Assembly (NCBI GenBank): GCA_019411365.1
Contig: DXQT01000001.1
Span: 1-30,676 of the forward strand
DNA length: 30,676 nt
Source: Roseburia sp.
GTDB taxonomy: Bacteria; Bacillota_A; Clostridia; Lachnospirales; Lachnospiraceae
Direction of reading: 5' to 3'
Both the position numbers and the translations under genes were made by a program. Positions 16,738 to 23,744 of the stretch are shown one piece after another (positions within the stretch are counted from its first letter, which is position 1; each line of letters begins with the position of its first letter). Under the pieces are notes generated by a model. That model made no database searches and had not been told where the DNA came from. It worked only from the letters and a program-made list of their open reading frames with translations.

Positions 16738-16751
16738 TACCAAGGGAGCTG
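16730..16751 (+). repeat. Left arm of inverted repeat (toxin side)
   Basis: A 22-base segment ending CAAGGGAGCTG matches the reverse complement of 16974-16995 at 20 of 22 positions, including 11 perfect bases. A second arm pair, ATCCGTTCCG at 16768-16777 and its perfect reverse complement at 16946-16955, extends the symmetry, so toxin and antitoxin RNAs begin with near-identical 5' sequence. Confidence 0.85.
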
Positions 16752-16795
16752 TTAGACGGTTCTTGCCATCCGTTCCGAGACCTTGCGGAAGGGGG

Positions 16796-16804
16796 ACAAG
16801 CTAT
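16796..16804 (+). repeat. Direct repeat over the toxin ribosome binding site/start (copy 1)
   Basis: ACAAGCTAT occurs here, directly between the GGGGG binding site and the toxin ATG, and again at 16960-16968. Each copy has a CGGAA upstream (16786-16790 and 16946-16950). Because the second copy lies in the oppositely transcribed RNA, that RNA is complementary to the toxin start region. Confidence 0.8.
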
Positions 16805-16889
16805 GGTTACATACTCAGACTTATTTACCTTTGTCATCATGCTTTGTGCAATCATTACGCTTGTTAGAGATAATAAGCGCAAAAAATAA
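16803..16889 (+). CDS. Small hydrophobic peptide, putative holin-like type I toxin
   Basis: A 28-codon gene, too short for routine calling. The peptide starts MVTYSDLFTFVIMLCA, continues as one transmembrane helix (about 6-21) and ends in the basic tail RDNKRKK. This matches the Firmicutes putative holin-like toxin type (TxpA/Fst-like), where overexpression damages the membrane. AGGGGG lies 8-9 bases before the ATG. The start region is complementary to a predicted convergent antisense RNA, and the gene shares its terminator hairpin with it. The mRNA leader is structured (TTCCG/CGGAA hairpin at 16774-16790 just before the binding site), as expected for a translation-controlled toxin. Confidence 0.75.
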   Translation: MVTYSDLFTFVIMLCAIITLVRDNKRKK

Positions 16890-16924
16890 CCGTCCACTCC
16901 CCGGCTAAAGGTTGGACGGTTATT
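16885..16924. terminator. Shared terminator hairpin of toxin and antitoxin RNAs
   Basis: AATAACCGTCC (16885-16895) pairs perfectly over 11 bases with 16914-16924, with an 18-base loop. On the minus strand a T-run follows immediately (complement of 16881-16886); on the plus strand the tail TTATTCTAT is weaker. It begins within the last codons of the toxin gene. Confidence 0.85.
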
Positions 16925-16959
16925 CTATAACTTAAGACATAACGCCGGAACGGATAGGT

Positions 16960-16968
16960 ACAAGCTAT
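16960..16968 (+). repeat. Direct repeat, copy 2, in the loop of the antitoxin RNA hairpin
   Basis: Second copy of ACAAGCTAT, identical to 16796-16804. In the minus-strand RNA it is read as AUAGCUUGU, with CUUGU lying in the seven-base loop of a six-base stem, a good position to start pairing with the toxin mRNA. Confidence 0.8.
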
Positions 16969-16973
16969 CCGAC

Positions 16974-16995
16974 CAGCTCCCTTGTTAAGTATATT
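16974..16995 (-). repeat. Right arm of inverted repeat (antitoxin side)
   Basis: Reverse complement of this segment matches 16730-16751 at 20 of 22 positions. It overlaps the antitoxin -10 box and transcription start. Confidence 0.85.
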
Positions 16996-17021
16996 ATATG
17001 CATTGAATGCAAAAAAAACAA
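16993..17021 (-). promoter_or_regulatory. Predicted promoter of the antitoxin RNA
   Basis: TTGTTT (17016-17021), 17-base spacer, perfect TATAAT (16993-16998) on the minus strand; predicted start near 16986. It sits immediately past the HAD gene stop, so HAD read-through would also make the antitoxin sequence. Confidence 0.65.
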
Positions 17022-17024
17022 CCC

Positions 17025-17660
17025 CTATTTCTTTTGCGAAATCTCATACACCTGCACAATTTTCTCCAGATCCTCCACAAGCCCCTCTTTTGACAATACC
17101 CGCTTCGCCTGCATGCCGTAGCTTATCGCCGCCTGTACATTTTCCAGACGGTCATCAAAAAACAAACATTCAGATGGATTTAACTCATATTTCTCGCAGA
17201 GTGCCGCATAAATCGCCGGATCCGGTTTTGCTTTGTGCACCATATAGGACACGATCAGTCCGTCAATATCATTCATGAAATCCGCGTATTCTGTATGCTT
17301 TTTGAATAATTCCTCTGAATAGTTGGATAGCAGATACACCCCGTACCCCTGCTTTTTCAGTTCGTGTACAAGTTCCCAGACTGCAGGTCTTGCTACGGGC
17401 ATATACTCTCCATGCCCGATAAACCAGCGGATCACCTTTTCATCTGCCGGATATTTTCTACAATAACGCTCAATGATCTCCTGCTGCGGGACGGTTCCCA
17501 GATCAAGCAGTCCCCACAATCCTTCCGGATCATCAAACATTTCTGTTCCAATGCGCACTGCTTCTTCCTCTGAAAGCCCGTAATCCATCAGCATATATTT
17601 CCACCGGTAGGAGAGTAAAACATCCCCCACATCAAAAATAATATTTTTTATCTGTTCCAT
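17025..17660 (-). CDS. HAD-superfamily hydrolase (YihX/epoxide-hydrolase-N-like)
   Basis: A 211-residue haloacid-dehalogenase-fold phosphatase candidate. Motif I IIFDVGDVL (nucleophile Asp10) has Gly where most phosphatases carry the second Asp, as in the FDxGxV subgroup that includes YihX. Motif II is LLSNYS (Ser112), motif III HKAKPDP (Lys145) and motif IV CLFFDDRLENV (Asp169/Asp170). A helical cap lies between about 20 and 85. The substrate, a sugar phosphate or another small phosphoester, cannot be predicted. GAGGAAG precedes the ATG. There is no terminator of its own; transcription would run into the antitoxin unit and its hairpin. Confidence 0.9.
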   Translation of the reverse strand: MEQIKNIIFDVGDVLLSYRWKYMLMDYGLSEEEAVRIGTEMFDDPEGLWGLLDLGTVPQQEIIERYCRKYPADEKVIRWFIGHGEYMPVARPAVWELVHELKKQGYGVYLLSNYSEELFKKHTEYADFMNDIDGLIVSYMVHKAKPDPAIYAALCEKYELNPSECLFFDDRLENVQAAISYGMQAKRVLSKEGLVEDLEKIVQVYEISQKK

Positions 17661-17779
17661 AATCTTCCTCGTTTCTATCCTTTTAGGGACAATGCACAGT
17701 CATACGATCTCCATCTTCAAACTCTCATTTTTTAATTTCGACTGATTCTAACACAGAACGGATTCCAATGTCAAAAATA

Positions 17780-17809
17780 CCGCATCTGTCCATTGCAAAA
17801 CAGATGCGG
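17780..17809 (-). terminator. Terminator after the ABC permease gene
   Basis: CCGCATCTGT (17780-17789) pairs perfectly with ACAGATGCGG (17800-17809); on the minus strand the hairpin is followed by TATTTTTG. It lies about 10 bases past the permease stop. Confidence 0.9.
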
Positions 17810-17817
17810 CAGCCGTC

Positions 17818-19857
17818 TTATACCTGATTTCCCACAATTTTATAATAGCTTCTTGATGTAACTGCAAAGACTGCCAGATAGATCAGTCCAAATACCAGCA
17901 CTGTGCCTGCTAAGCACCATGCAAACAGGGTTCCGTTATACAAAGCCACCAGTGCAAGCAGTTTTTTTAGCATCGGATATGCTGCTGCAAGATGACATGC
18001 TGCCGTGACGAGCGGCAGGAAAAATACCGTGCGCACCTGGGAACGGATCGAGGCCTTTACCTCTGCGTTGCTCATTCCGACTTTCTCCATGATGGCAAAC
18101 CGTTCCTTGTCTTCATAACCTTCGGATATCTGCTTGTAATAAATAATCAGTACCGTGATCATCAAAAACATGCTTCCCAAAAACAGTCCAAGGAAAAACA
18201 AACCGCCATTGCTTGACTCATAATCTATGCGGCCCTCCGCTCTTGATACTACATTATACTCCAACCGCATAATCTGTGGATTTGTCTCATCATTCTGCCA
18301 TTCATTGAGGTGCTCCCGCACAGCATTTGCGCAGGCAATTTTTTCTTCCACAGATCCACTCATATCAAAGTTCATCATATAGGTAAGGTCAACTTTTCGA
18401 TCTTCCCCATAGGCATCCGTCTCCATATCTGATAACTGCTGACGCATCTTTTCTAATGCAGTTTCATCTTTTACAATTACGATTACAGTACCTCCCACTA
18501 ATTCCGTCATTGCATCTTTCCCCGGAATTTTCATGGTCTGTTCCACCGGATACTCATCATCACCAATCACAATGCTTTCCAGCTCATACACAGGATCTGC
18601 CATTATTGCCACGCTTCCATCTGAAATATCCGGGATTGATTCCTGCATATATTCCTCAAATCCCTGTTTTGTCATAACTTCAAGCATATACATATTGGAA
18701 AAATCCATATTAGAACGATCCAGCGCCATAACCTTATTTCCAGACAGCATGACTGCCGCCCCCGCATAGATTCCTTTTTGTCTGCCTGTTATTACTCTGC
18801 CATTTTCTTTTATCACATTTTCAATCTCATCTGTCATCCGGTCAAATGTCCCGGAATCCTGCTGTCCATCCGGATCATAAAACAGTACTTCCAGCTCTGC
18901 CGGATACTGTGTTTTTAACTCATCTTCAAGTCCGGCGTACATACATACTGTCATAGAAATCACAACCAGTACCATTGTTGACAAAATACAGATATTTGCT
19001 AGTCCCACAGCATTCTGTTTCATCCGGTAGATCATGCCGGAAACCGTTGTAAAATGTCTGGTCTGGTAATAATAACGCTTGTTTTTCCGAAGTAATTTTA
19101 AAAATGTGATACTGCCGGCATTAAACAGCCAGTAGGTTCCGATAATAACCAGCATGACTGCAACGAAAAACAGAGTAATCGCCTTTACCGGGTTATCCAC
19201 AGTGATTGCCATATAATAACCGGCTGCAATACAAACTACTCCAAGCACTGCCTGCAGAATTTTGGTTTTCGGTTCACGTTCTCCCGTACTTCCGCTATGC
19301 AGCAATTCCACCGGATTTGAAAGCCGGATCTGCATCAGATTGTAAAGAAGAATACATACATAAATGGCACCAAAAAGTTCTGCGGTATGAAGGCATCCCC
19401 ATCCTGAAATGTAAAACGGAATTGCTGCATCTAATCCGGTCAGCCGGTACAAAAACATAGTCAGTAATTTCTGGAATACGATACCGAGTATCAGGCCGCC
19501 GCCAACTGCGATCAGGAAAGAAAAAACCGTTTCCCATGCCATGATTTTGGCAATATGGATTTTTTCCATTCCAAGAATATTATAGATCCCAAGTTCTTTT
19601 TTTCTGCGCTTCATAATAAAGCTGTTCGTATAAAACAAAAAGATACTGACAAACACACCTACGACGATCACTCCAAAGAAAAGAACCATCTGGACACTGG
19701 CTCCTCCGCGCATCTTTGAGAGCCCTTCATTCCCCTGGATCGCACACATCGTATAAAACATCATGGCTGACAACATTCCTGCGATCACATAAGGCAGATA
19801 AAACTGTCTGCTGTTTTTTAGGTTGCTCCATGCAAGTTTCAGATAAAGTTTATTCAT
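17818..19857 (-). CDS. ABC transporter permease, FtsX/BceB-type
   Basis: The membrane part of a peptide-antibiotic sensing and detoxification transporter. About ten transmembrane helices in the BceB arrangement: one N-terminal helix (YVIAGMLSAMMFYTM), an FtsX-type bundle (about 50-165), further pairs to about 310, a large extracytoplasmic domain (about 320-520) and a final FtsX-like bundle (570-675). The 679-residue size and the extracellular domain separate it from plain MacB/FtsX. The ATG at 19857 lies within the last codons of the ATPase gene, so the two are coupled. It forms one module with the ATPase, kinase and regulator upstream; BceB-type permeases directly stimulate their cognate kinase. 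The ligand, probably a cell-wall-active peptide, is unknown. Confidence 0.92.
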   Translation of the reverse strand: MNKLYLKLAWSNLKNSRQFYLPYVIAGMLSAMMFYTMCAIQGNEGLSKMRGGASVQMVLFFGVIVVGVFVSIFLFYTNSFIMKRRKKELGIYNILGMEKIHIAKIMAWETVFSFLIAVGGGLILGIVFQKLLTMFLYRLTGLDAAIPFYISGWGCLHTAELFGAIYVCILLYNLMQIRLSNPVELLHSGSTGEREPKTKILQAVLGVVCIAAGYYMAITVDNPVKAITLFFVAVMLVIIGTYWLFNAGSITFLKLLRKNKRYYYQTRHFTTVSGMIYRMKQNAVGLANICILSTMVLVVISMTVCMYAGLEDELKTQYPAELEVLFYDPDGQQDSGTFDRMTDEIENVIKENGRVITGRQKGIYAGAAVMLSGNKVMALDRSNMDFSNMYMLEVMTKQGFEEYMQESIPDISDGSVAIMADPVYELESIVIGDDEYPVEQTMKIPGKDAMTELVGGTVIVIVKDETALEKMRQQLSDMETDAYGEDRKVDLTYMMNFDMSGSVEEKIACANAVREHLNEWQNDETNPQIMRLEYNVVSRAEGRIDYESSNGGLFFLGLFLGSMFLMITVLIIYYKQISEGYEDKERFAIMEKVGMSNAEVKASIRSQVRTVFFLPLVTAACHLAAAYPMLKKLLALVALYNGTLFAWCLAGTVLVFGLIYLAVFAVTSRSYYKIVGNQV

Positions 19858-20617
19858 GACGCTCACCACCTGTCGTTAAAATAGTGAGTGTGTCGGATAT
19901 TTTCGCATAAAGTTCCTCGGTACTCATATCTCCGCGGTACAGCTGATGGAATACTTCTCCATCTTTGATAAACAGCACCCGTTTCGCATGACTTGCTGCC
20001 TTGATACTGTGTGTTACCATAAGGATCGTCTGTCCATCCTCATTGATCTGGTTAAATAATGCCAGGATACTGTCGGTTGCCTTCGAATCAAGTGCCCCGG
20101 TCGGTTCATCTGCTAAGATCAGCTGTGGATTTGTAATCAGTGCACGCGCCACTGCCACACGCTGTTTTTGCCCACCGGAGATTTCATACGGATATTTTTC
20201 CAAAAGTTCTTCAATTCCAAGTTTTTTTGCAAGCGGATATACTTTTGGCTCCATCTGCTCCGGTTTTACACCGGCAAGTACAAGCGGGAGCAGGATATTG
20301 TCCTTTAAACAGAACTGATCTAATAAATTAAAATCCTGAAAAACAAATCCGAGATGATCCCGTCTGAATGCAGAGATCTCTTTCTCACGGAGCGTCACAA
20401 TATTTTTCCCGTTCAAAAGGACTTCTCCCGCAGTCGGCTTATCCAGTGCGGCAAGAATATTGAGGAGCGTCGTTTTTCCAGAGCCGGACTCTCCCATGAT
20501 CGCCACATACTCGCCTTCCTCCACCGAAAAATTCATCGATTTTAATGCCTCCACCTGGTTTCCTCCAAACCGCGTGGTATATATTTTCTTTAAATTATTT
20601 ACCTCTAAAAGTGCCAT
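19850..20617 (-). CDS. ABC transporter ATP-binding protein, BceA-type
   Basis: Energises the FtsX-like permease encoded next. Intact motifs: Walker A GESGSGKTT (42-50), Q-loop FVFQDFNLLD, signature SGGQKQRVAVARAL (147-160), Walker B LILADEPTGALD (166-177) and H-loop His203. At 255 residues it is the usual single-domain size. The ATG has GAGGAGGAAC before it. It is first in the transporter transcript, separated from the kinase gene by 221 bases that hold an operator-like repeat, a long hairpin and a -10 box, so transporter and regulators can be expressed separately. Confidence 0.95.
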   Translation of the reverse strand: MALLEVNNLKKIYTTRFGGNQVEALKSMNFSVEEGEYVAIMGESGSGKTTLLNILAALDKPTAGEVLLNGKNIVTLREKEISAFRRDHLGFVFQDFNLLDQFCLKDNILLPLVLAGVKPEQMEPKVYPLAKKLGIEELLEKYPYEISGGQKQRVAVARALITNPQLILADEPTGALDSKATDSILALFNQINEDGQTILMVTHSIKAASHAKRVLFIKDGEVFHQLYRGDMSTEELYAKISDTLTILTTGGERHE

Positions 20618-20719
20618 ATCAGGTTCCTCCTCGTCTTTTCTACTCTCATATTTTTTCTGCTGCTGTAAGCATCGTTTTTACCGCAGCAATTTTATTTCAT
20701 TTCCTCAAGGACTGTACCC

Positions 20720-20725
20720 AGTATA
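20720..20725 (-). promoter_or_regulatory. Candidate -10 box of the ABC transporter operon
   Basis: TATACT on the minus strand, directly after the long hairpin 20732-20771 and without a consensus -35, as expected for an activator-dependent promoter. Predicted start is near 20713, about 96 bases before the ATPase ATG. Confidence 0.4.
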
Positions 20726-20731
20726 GCAAAA

Positions 20732-20771
20732 CAGGGAAATGTATGCCATCGAACCAGCTTACATTTCCCTG
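20732..20771 (-). terminator. Long hairpin between kinase and transporter genes
   Basis: CAGGGAAATGTA (20732-20743) pairs perfectly over 12 bases with 20760-20771, with a 16-base loop. On the minus strand TTTT follows, so it can terminate the regulator-kinase transcript. It also lies just upstream of the transporter -10 box and could overlap regulation. Confidence 0.7.
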
Positions 20772-20775
20772 CCGT

Positions 20776-20795
20776 ATCTTACATTCCTGTAAGAT
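20776..20795 (-). promoter_or_regulatory. Candidate BceR-type operator before the transporter genes
   Basis: ATCTTACA (20776-20783) and TGTAAGAT (20788-20795) form a perfect 8-4-8 inverted repeat containing TTACA-N4-TGTAA (20779-20792). As I recall, BceR-like regulators bind TNACA-N4-TGTAA upstream of transporter genes, so this is the expected target of the regulator encoded at 21879-22550. Confidence 0.7.
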
Positions 20796-20838
20796 TACAT
20801 TTTTATTCCATTATACATTTTTACCTGAAATAGCCACT

Positions 20839-21882
20839 TTAACCAATTTTTACAACCGTTCCCACCCCTTCTTTTGAAGTAATGGAAAATGTGTGCCCCA
20901 GTTTCTTTAAAATACGGCTGCACAAATACAGACCGATTCCACTCGAATGCTGTCCCTCATGTCCGTTACAGCCGGTATATCCCATCTCACAGATACGCGG
21001 CAGATCCTCTGCCCGGATCCCGATTCCGGTATCCTCAATGACAAGGCGAACCGATTTCATGCCGCTGTTCTCCCCATCATCTTCTTTTCTATGAGATGCT
21101 TTCTGCACTGGCACCGACATGGTTCCATCCCCATCCTCCAGATAAATTTTAATACCACCTGTTTTTGTATATTTGACCGCATTCGATATCACCTGTTCTA
21201 TGACAAATGAGAGCCATTTTTTATCGGTGATCACCGTTGTTTCAACCGGCTCATAGCTCAGACTGATTTTTTTTGCAATAAACTGCCTGGCGTATTTTCT
21301 CACGGAAGTCCGTATGATCTCATCTAAATCGGTCTCCTCAAATACAAAATCCGTCGTTTCCGAATCAAGACGCTGATACTGCAATGCCATCTCCACATAC
21401 TGTTCAATCCCAAACAGCTCGGTAAGTTCCTCTGTCATCTGCCCCTCATCATTTTTATTCTGAAGCAGAAGCCGCAGTGCTGCGATCGGTGTCTTGACCT
21501 GGTGAACCCACATGGCATAATATTCCTGCATATTTTTCTGTCTTGTGGCTGCCCGGCTCTGCGCCCCTGTATATTCATCCGATAATATCCGAAGAAGCTT
21601 CTGGTACTCATTTTCCAGCAGGTCTGCATTTTCCGGCATCCCGTCCGTGGAGAGCATGATGGTATGCTCTAACTCCTTTACCTTCTGATAATGCCTGTAA
21701 TACCTCATCGCATCAAAAGCCAGAAGTATCAGCAGCAGAAACAGTGAAATAAATATTCCATAACCAATTTCTGCGAATGGTATTTTATTGAGCATCATCG
21801 TGATGATCATGATCGTTTCACATGCAATGACAATGCACAGCCAGACACCAATTCTTTTTACATAAGAAATAATTCCGCTCAT
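20839..21882 (-). CDS. Sensor histidine kinase, BceS-type (intramembrane-sensing)
   Basis: A 347-residue kinase with two N-terminal transmembrane helices (about 11-31 and 38-58) joined by only a few external residues, so it lacks an extracellular sensor domain and probably senses through its transporter. A linker coiled coil leads to the phosphoacceptor motif WVHQVKTPIAALRLLL (His127). The ATPase domain has the N-box VISNAVKYT, G1 EDTGIGI and G2 SSGIGLYLC. The ATG overlaps the response-regulator stop (ATGA), showing coupling. This architecture and gene order are typical of bacitracin/lantibiotic resistance modules of Firmicutes. Confidence 0.94.
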   Translation of the reverse strand: MSGIISYVKRIGVWLCIVIACETIMIITMMLNKIPFAEIGYGIFISLFLLLILLAFDAMRYYRHYQKVKELEHTIMLSTDGMPENADLLENEYQKLLRILSDEYTGAQSRAATRQKNMQEYYAMWVHQVKTPIAALRLLLQNKNDEGQMTEELTELFGIEQYVEMALQYQRLDSETTDFVFEETDLDEIIRTSVRKYARQFIAKKISLSYEPVETTVITDKKWLSFVIEQVISNAVKYTKTGGIKIYLEDGDGTMSVPVQKASHRKEDDGENSGMKSVRLVIEDTGIGIRAEDLPRICEMGYTGCNGHEGQHSSGIGLYLCSRILKKLGHTFSITSKEGVGTVVKIG

Positions 21883-22550
21883 CCGATCTGATACCCGATT
21901 CCTTTTCTCGTTACAATAAAATCACAAAGCCCCACTGATTCCAGTTTTTTCCGCAAACGGTTTACATTGACAGAAAGCGTATTTTCATCCACAAAACTGT
22001 CACTTTCCCATAATTTTACCATCAGCGTATCTCTTGATACAACTTTCTGTTTATTTTCCATGAGTACCTGCAGGATCTTAAATTCATTTTTCGTCAATTC
22101 TATTTTTTCCTGCTCATAAAATAATGCTGCCTCTGTCAGATTCAGCATGGCACCTTTATGCTCTAAAACAGCACTCTGTCCTGTAAAATCATAGGTTCTG
22201 CGAAGCATTGCCTGTACCTTTGCAGTCAGCACCCCAAGATCAAATGGTTTTGCGATAAAATCATCTCCGCCCATACTGACTGCCATGACAATATTCATAT
22301 TATCCGACGCGGACGATACAAAAATAACAGGCACTTTTGATACTTTGCGGATCTCACTGCACCAGTGGTAGCCATTGAAAAAAGGAAGTTTCACATCCAT
22401 CAGTACAAGCTGCGGATCAAACGCCGCGAACGTACCGGCCACATTGGAAAAATCTTCGGCACAGCATACCTCATAATTCCAACTTTCCAGATGAGTTTTG
22501 ACACTCCGTGCTATACTTTCGTCATCTTCTACAATCAAAATACGGTACAT
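21879..22550 (-). CDS. Response regulator, OmpR/BceR family
   Basis: A two-domain regulator. Receiver: acidic pocket EDD (8-10), phosphoacceptor Asp52 in VLMDVKLPF, and Lys101 in FIAKPFD. C-terminal winged helix: IELTKNEFKILQVLMENKQ and VDENTLSVNVNRLRKKLE, then TRKGIGYQIG. 224 residues from the ATG at 22550; a GTG at 22562 is also in frame. Neither has a good ribosome binding site, and the ATG lies five bases past the DAHP synthase stop, so translation is probably coupled to that gene. Likely target is the inverted repeat at 20776-20795. No separate promoter was found. Confidence 0.94.
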   Translation of the reverse strand: MYRILIVEDDESIARSVKTHLESWNYEVCCAEDFSNVAGTFAAFDPQLVLMDVKLPFFNGYHWCSEIRKVSKVPVIFVSSASDNMNIVMAVSMGGDDFIAKPFDLGVLTAKVQAMLRRTYDFTGQSAVLEHKGAMLNLTEAALFYEQEKIELTKNEFKILQVLMENKQKVVSRDTLMVKLWESDSFVDENTLSVNVNRLRKKLESVGLCDFIVTRKGIGYQIG

Positions 22551-22555
22551 GGCAT

Positions 22556-23605
22556 TTACCACAGTTCTGCCAGCTCATAAATAAGCTTCTCTGTTTTCTC
22601 CCAGCCAAGACAAGGATCTGTAATGGATTTGCCATAGCAGTGCTCTCCAACTTTCTGGTTTCCGTCCTCGATGTAACTCTCGATCATCAGTCCCTTGACC
22701 AGCTTATGAATATCTGCCGACATCTTACAGCTATGCAGCACGTCCTTGCTGATTCTGATCTGTTCCTCAAATTTCTTACCGGAATTGGAATGGTTTGCAT
22801 CCACGATAACTGCTGGATTTGCAAGTGGATTGCTTGACGAATTGGCATCCTCATAATGCTCCAGCAGATTCTGCAGATCTTCGTAATGATAATTCGGAAT
22901 ATTTCTTCCGAATTTATCCACATAACCTCTCAAAATTGCATGCGTATATGGATTTCCCTGTGTTTTTACTTCCCAGCCGCGGTATAAAAATGTATGGCTG
23001 TTCTGTGCAGCAATAATGGAATTCATCATGACTGCAATGTCACCGCCGGTTGGATTTTTCATACCTACCGGAATACCAACACCGCTTGCCGTCAGTCTGT
23101 GCTGCTGGTTTTCCACGGAACGTGCACCTACTGCTACATAAGAAAGCAGATCTGACAAATATCTGTGATTTTCCGGATATAACATCTCATCCGCACAGGT
23201 AAAACCGGTCTCTTCCACTGCACGTTTATGCATCTGGCGAATCGCTATGATTCCTTTTAACATATCCGTTTCTTTTTCCGGGTCCGGCTGATGCAGCATA
23301 CCCTTATAACCGATTCCAATCGTTCTTGGTTTGTTCGTGTAAATACGTGGAATCATAAAAATCTTATCTGCAACTTTATCCTGTACTTTGCGAAGTCTTG
23401 AAATATAATCAATTACCGCATCCTCGTTGTCCGCAGAGCACGGTCCGATCACCAGAATTAATTTATCTTCTTTTCCCTCAAAGATTGCGCGGATCTCATC
23501 ATCACGCTCTGCCTTAGTTGCAACAACCTGTGCACTTACCGGATATTCTTCCTTCAATTCTGCCGGTGTCGGAAGTTTCCGTAAGAACTCCATTTCCATT
23601 TCCAT
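22556..23605 (-). CDS. aroF: 3-deoxy-7-phosphoheptulonate (DAHP) synthase, class I
   Basis: First step of the shikimate pathway, joining phosphoenolpyruvate and erythrose 4-phosphate. Motifs of the E. coli AroF/G/H type: VIGPCSADNEDA (metal and phosphate binding), YTNKPRT, VGARSVENQQHR, DANHSNSGKK and SITDPCLGWE. The 349 residues include the N-terminal extension used for aromatic feedback in this type. The symbol stands for the family; which amino acid inhibits it is unknown. GGAGGACAAA precedes the ATG. A strong promoter and a leader of about 184 bases lie upstream, with a small Phe/Tyr-containing ORF. It is followed directly by the BceR-type regulator. Confidence 0.93.
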   Translation of the reverse strand: MEMEMEFLRKLPTPAELKEEYPVSAQVVATKAERDDEIRAIFEGKEDKLILVIGPCSADNEDAVIDYISRLRKVQDKVADKIFMIPRIYTNKPRTIGIGYKGMLHQPDPEKETDMLKGIIAIRQMHKRAVEETGFTCADEMLYPENHRYLSDLLSYVAVGARSVENQQHRLTASGVGIPVGMKNPTGGDIAVMMNSIIAAQNSHTFLYRGWEVKTQGNPYTHAILRGYVDKFGRNIPNYHYEDLQNLLEHYEDANSSSNPLANPAVIVDANHSNSGKKFEEQIRISKDVLHSCKMSADIHKLVKGLMIESYIEDGNQKVGEHCYGKSITDPCLGWEKTEKLIYELAELW

Positions 23606-23702
23606 TTTGTCCTCCGTTTCTGCGCCGTTTTTCTATATCAGTTATCGATATCATCCTGTTAAAAGACATTTTGTTCTCTTTGCGCTGACTTTTTTATTTA
23701 TA

Positions 23703-23744
23703 TCAATAGATTTGCCTGTAAAACATTGAATCTATTGTGTTCAT
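23703..23744 (-). CDS. Possible leader peptide of the DAHP synthase gene
   Basis: A 13-codon ORF (MNTIDSMFYRQIY) inside the aroF leader, with Phe, Tyr and a final Tyr, the amino acids made by this pathway. A perfect nine-base inverted repeat (CAATAGATT, 23704-23712, with 23729-23737) lies entirely within the ORF, so ribosome stalling would open it. Against it: only a weak ribosome binding site and no clear terminator hairpin with T-run between it and aroF. Confidence 0.3.
   Translation of the reverse strand: MNTIDSMFYRQIY

Larger units (their letters stand above)
16880..16986 (-). ncRNA. Predicted antitoxin RNA, convergent with the toxin gene
   Basis: A predicted RNA of about 107 bases starting near 16986 from a TTGTTT/TATAAT promoter and ending in the hairpin 16885-16924 plus T-run. 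Its 5' part forms a stem-loop (GGATAG/CTATCC, 16952-16970) presenting the bases complementary to the toxin start region. Its 3' part is complementary to the 3' end of the toxin mRNA through the shared terminator. Convergent layout, shared terminator and direct-repeat complementarity are the features of the Fst/RNAII system. No transcript has been observed here; it is inferred from sequence. Confidence 0.6.

Noticed and set aside
16700..16897. 65-codon minus-strand ORF opposite the small toxin gene
   Set aside because: It starts inside the toxin coding region and runs through the toxin promoter and inverted repeat, has no ribosome binding site, and its composition follows from the opposite strand.
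16730..16995. Miniature insertion element bounded by inverted repeats
   Set aside because: The repeats are internal promoter/leader sequences of two functional transcripts; no target-site duplication or transposase was found. Mobility stays only a side hypothesis.
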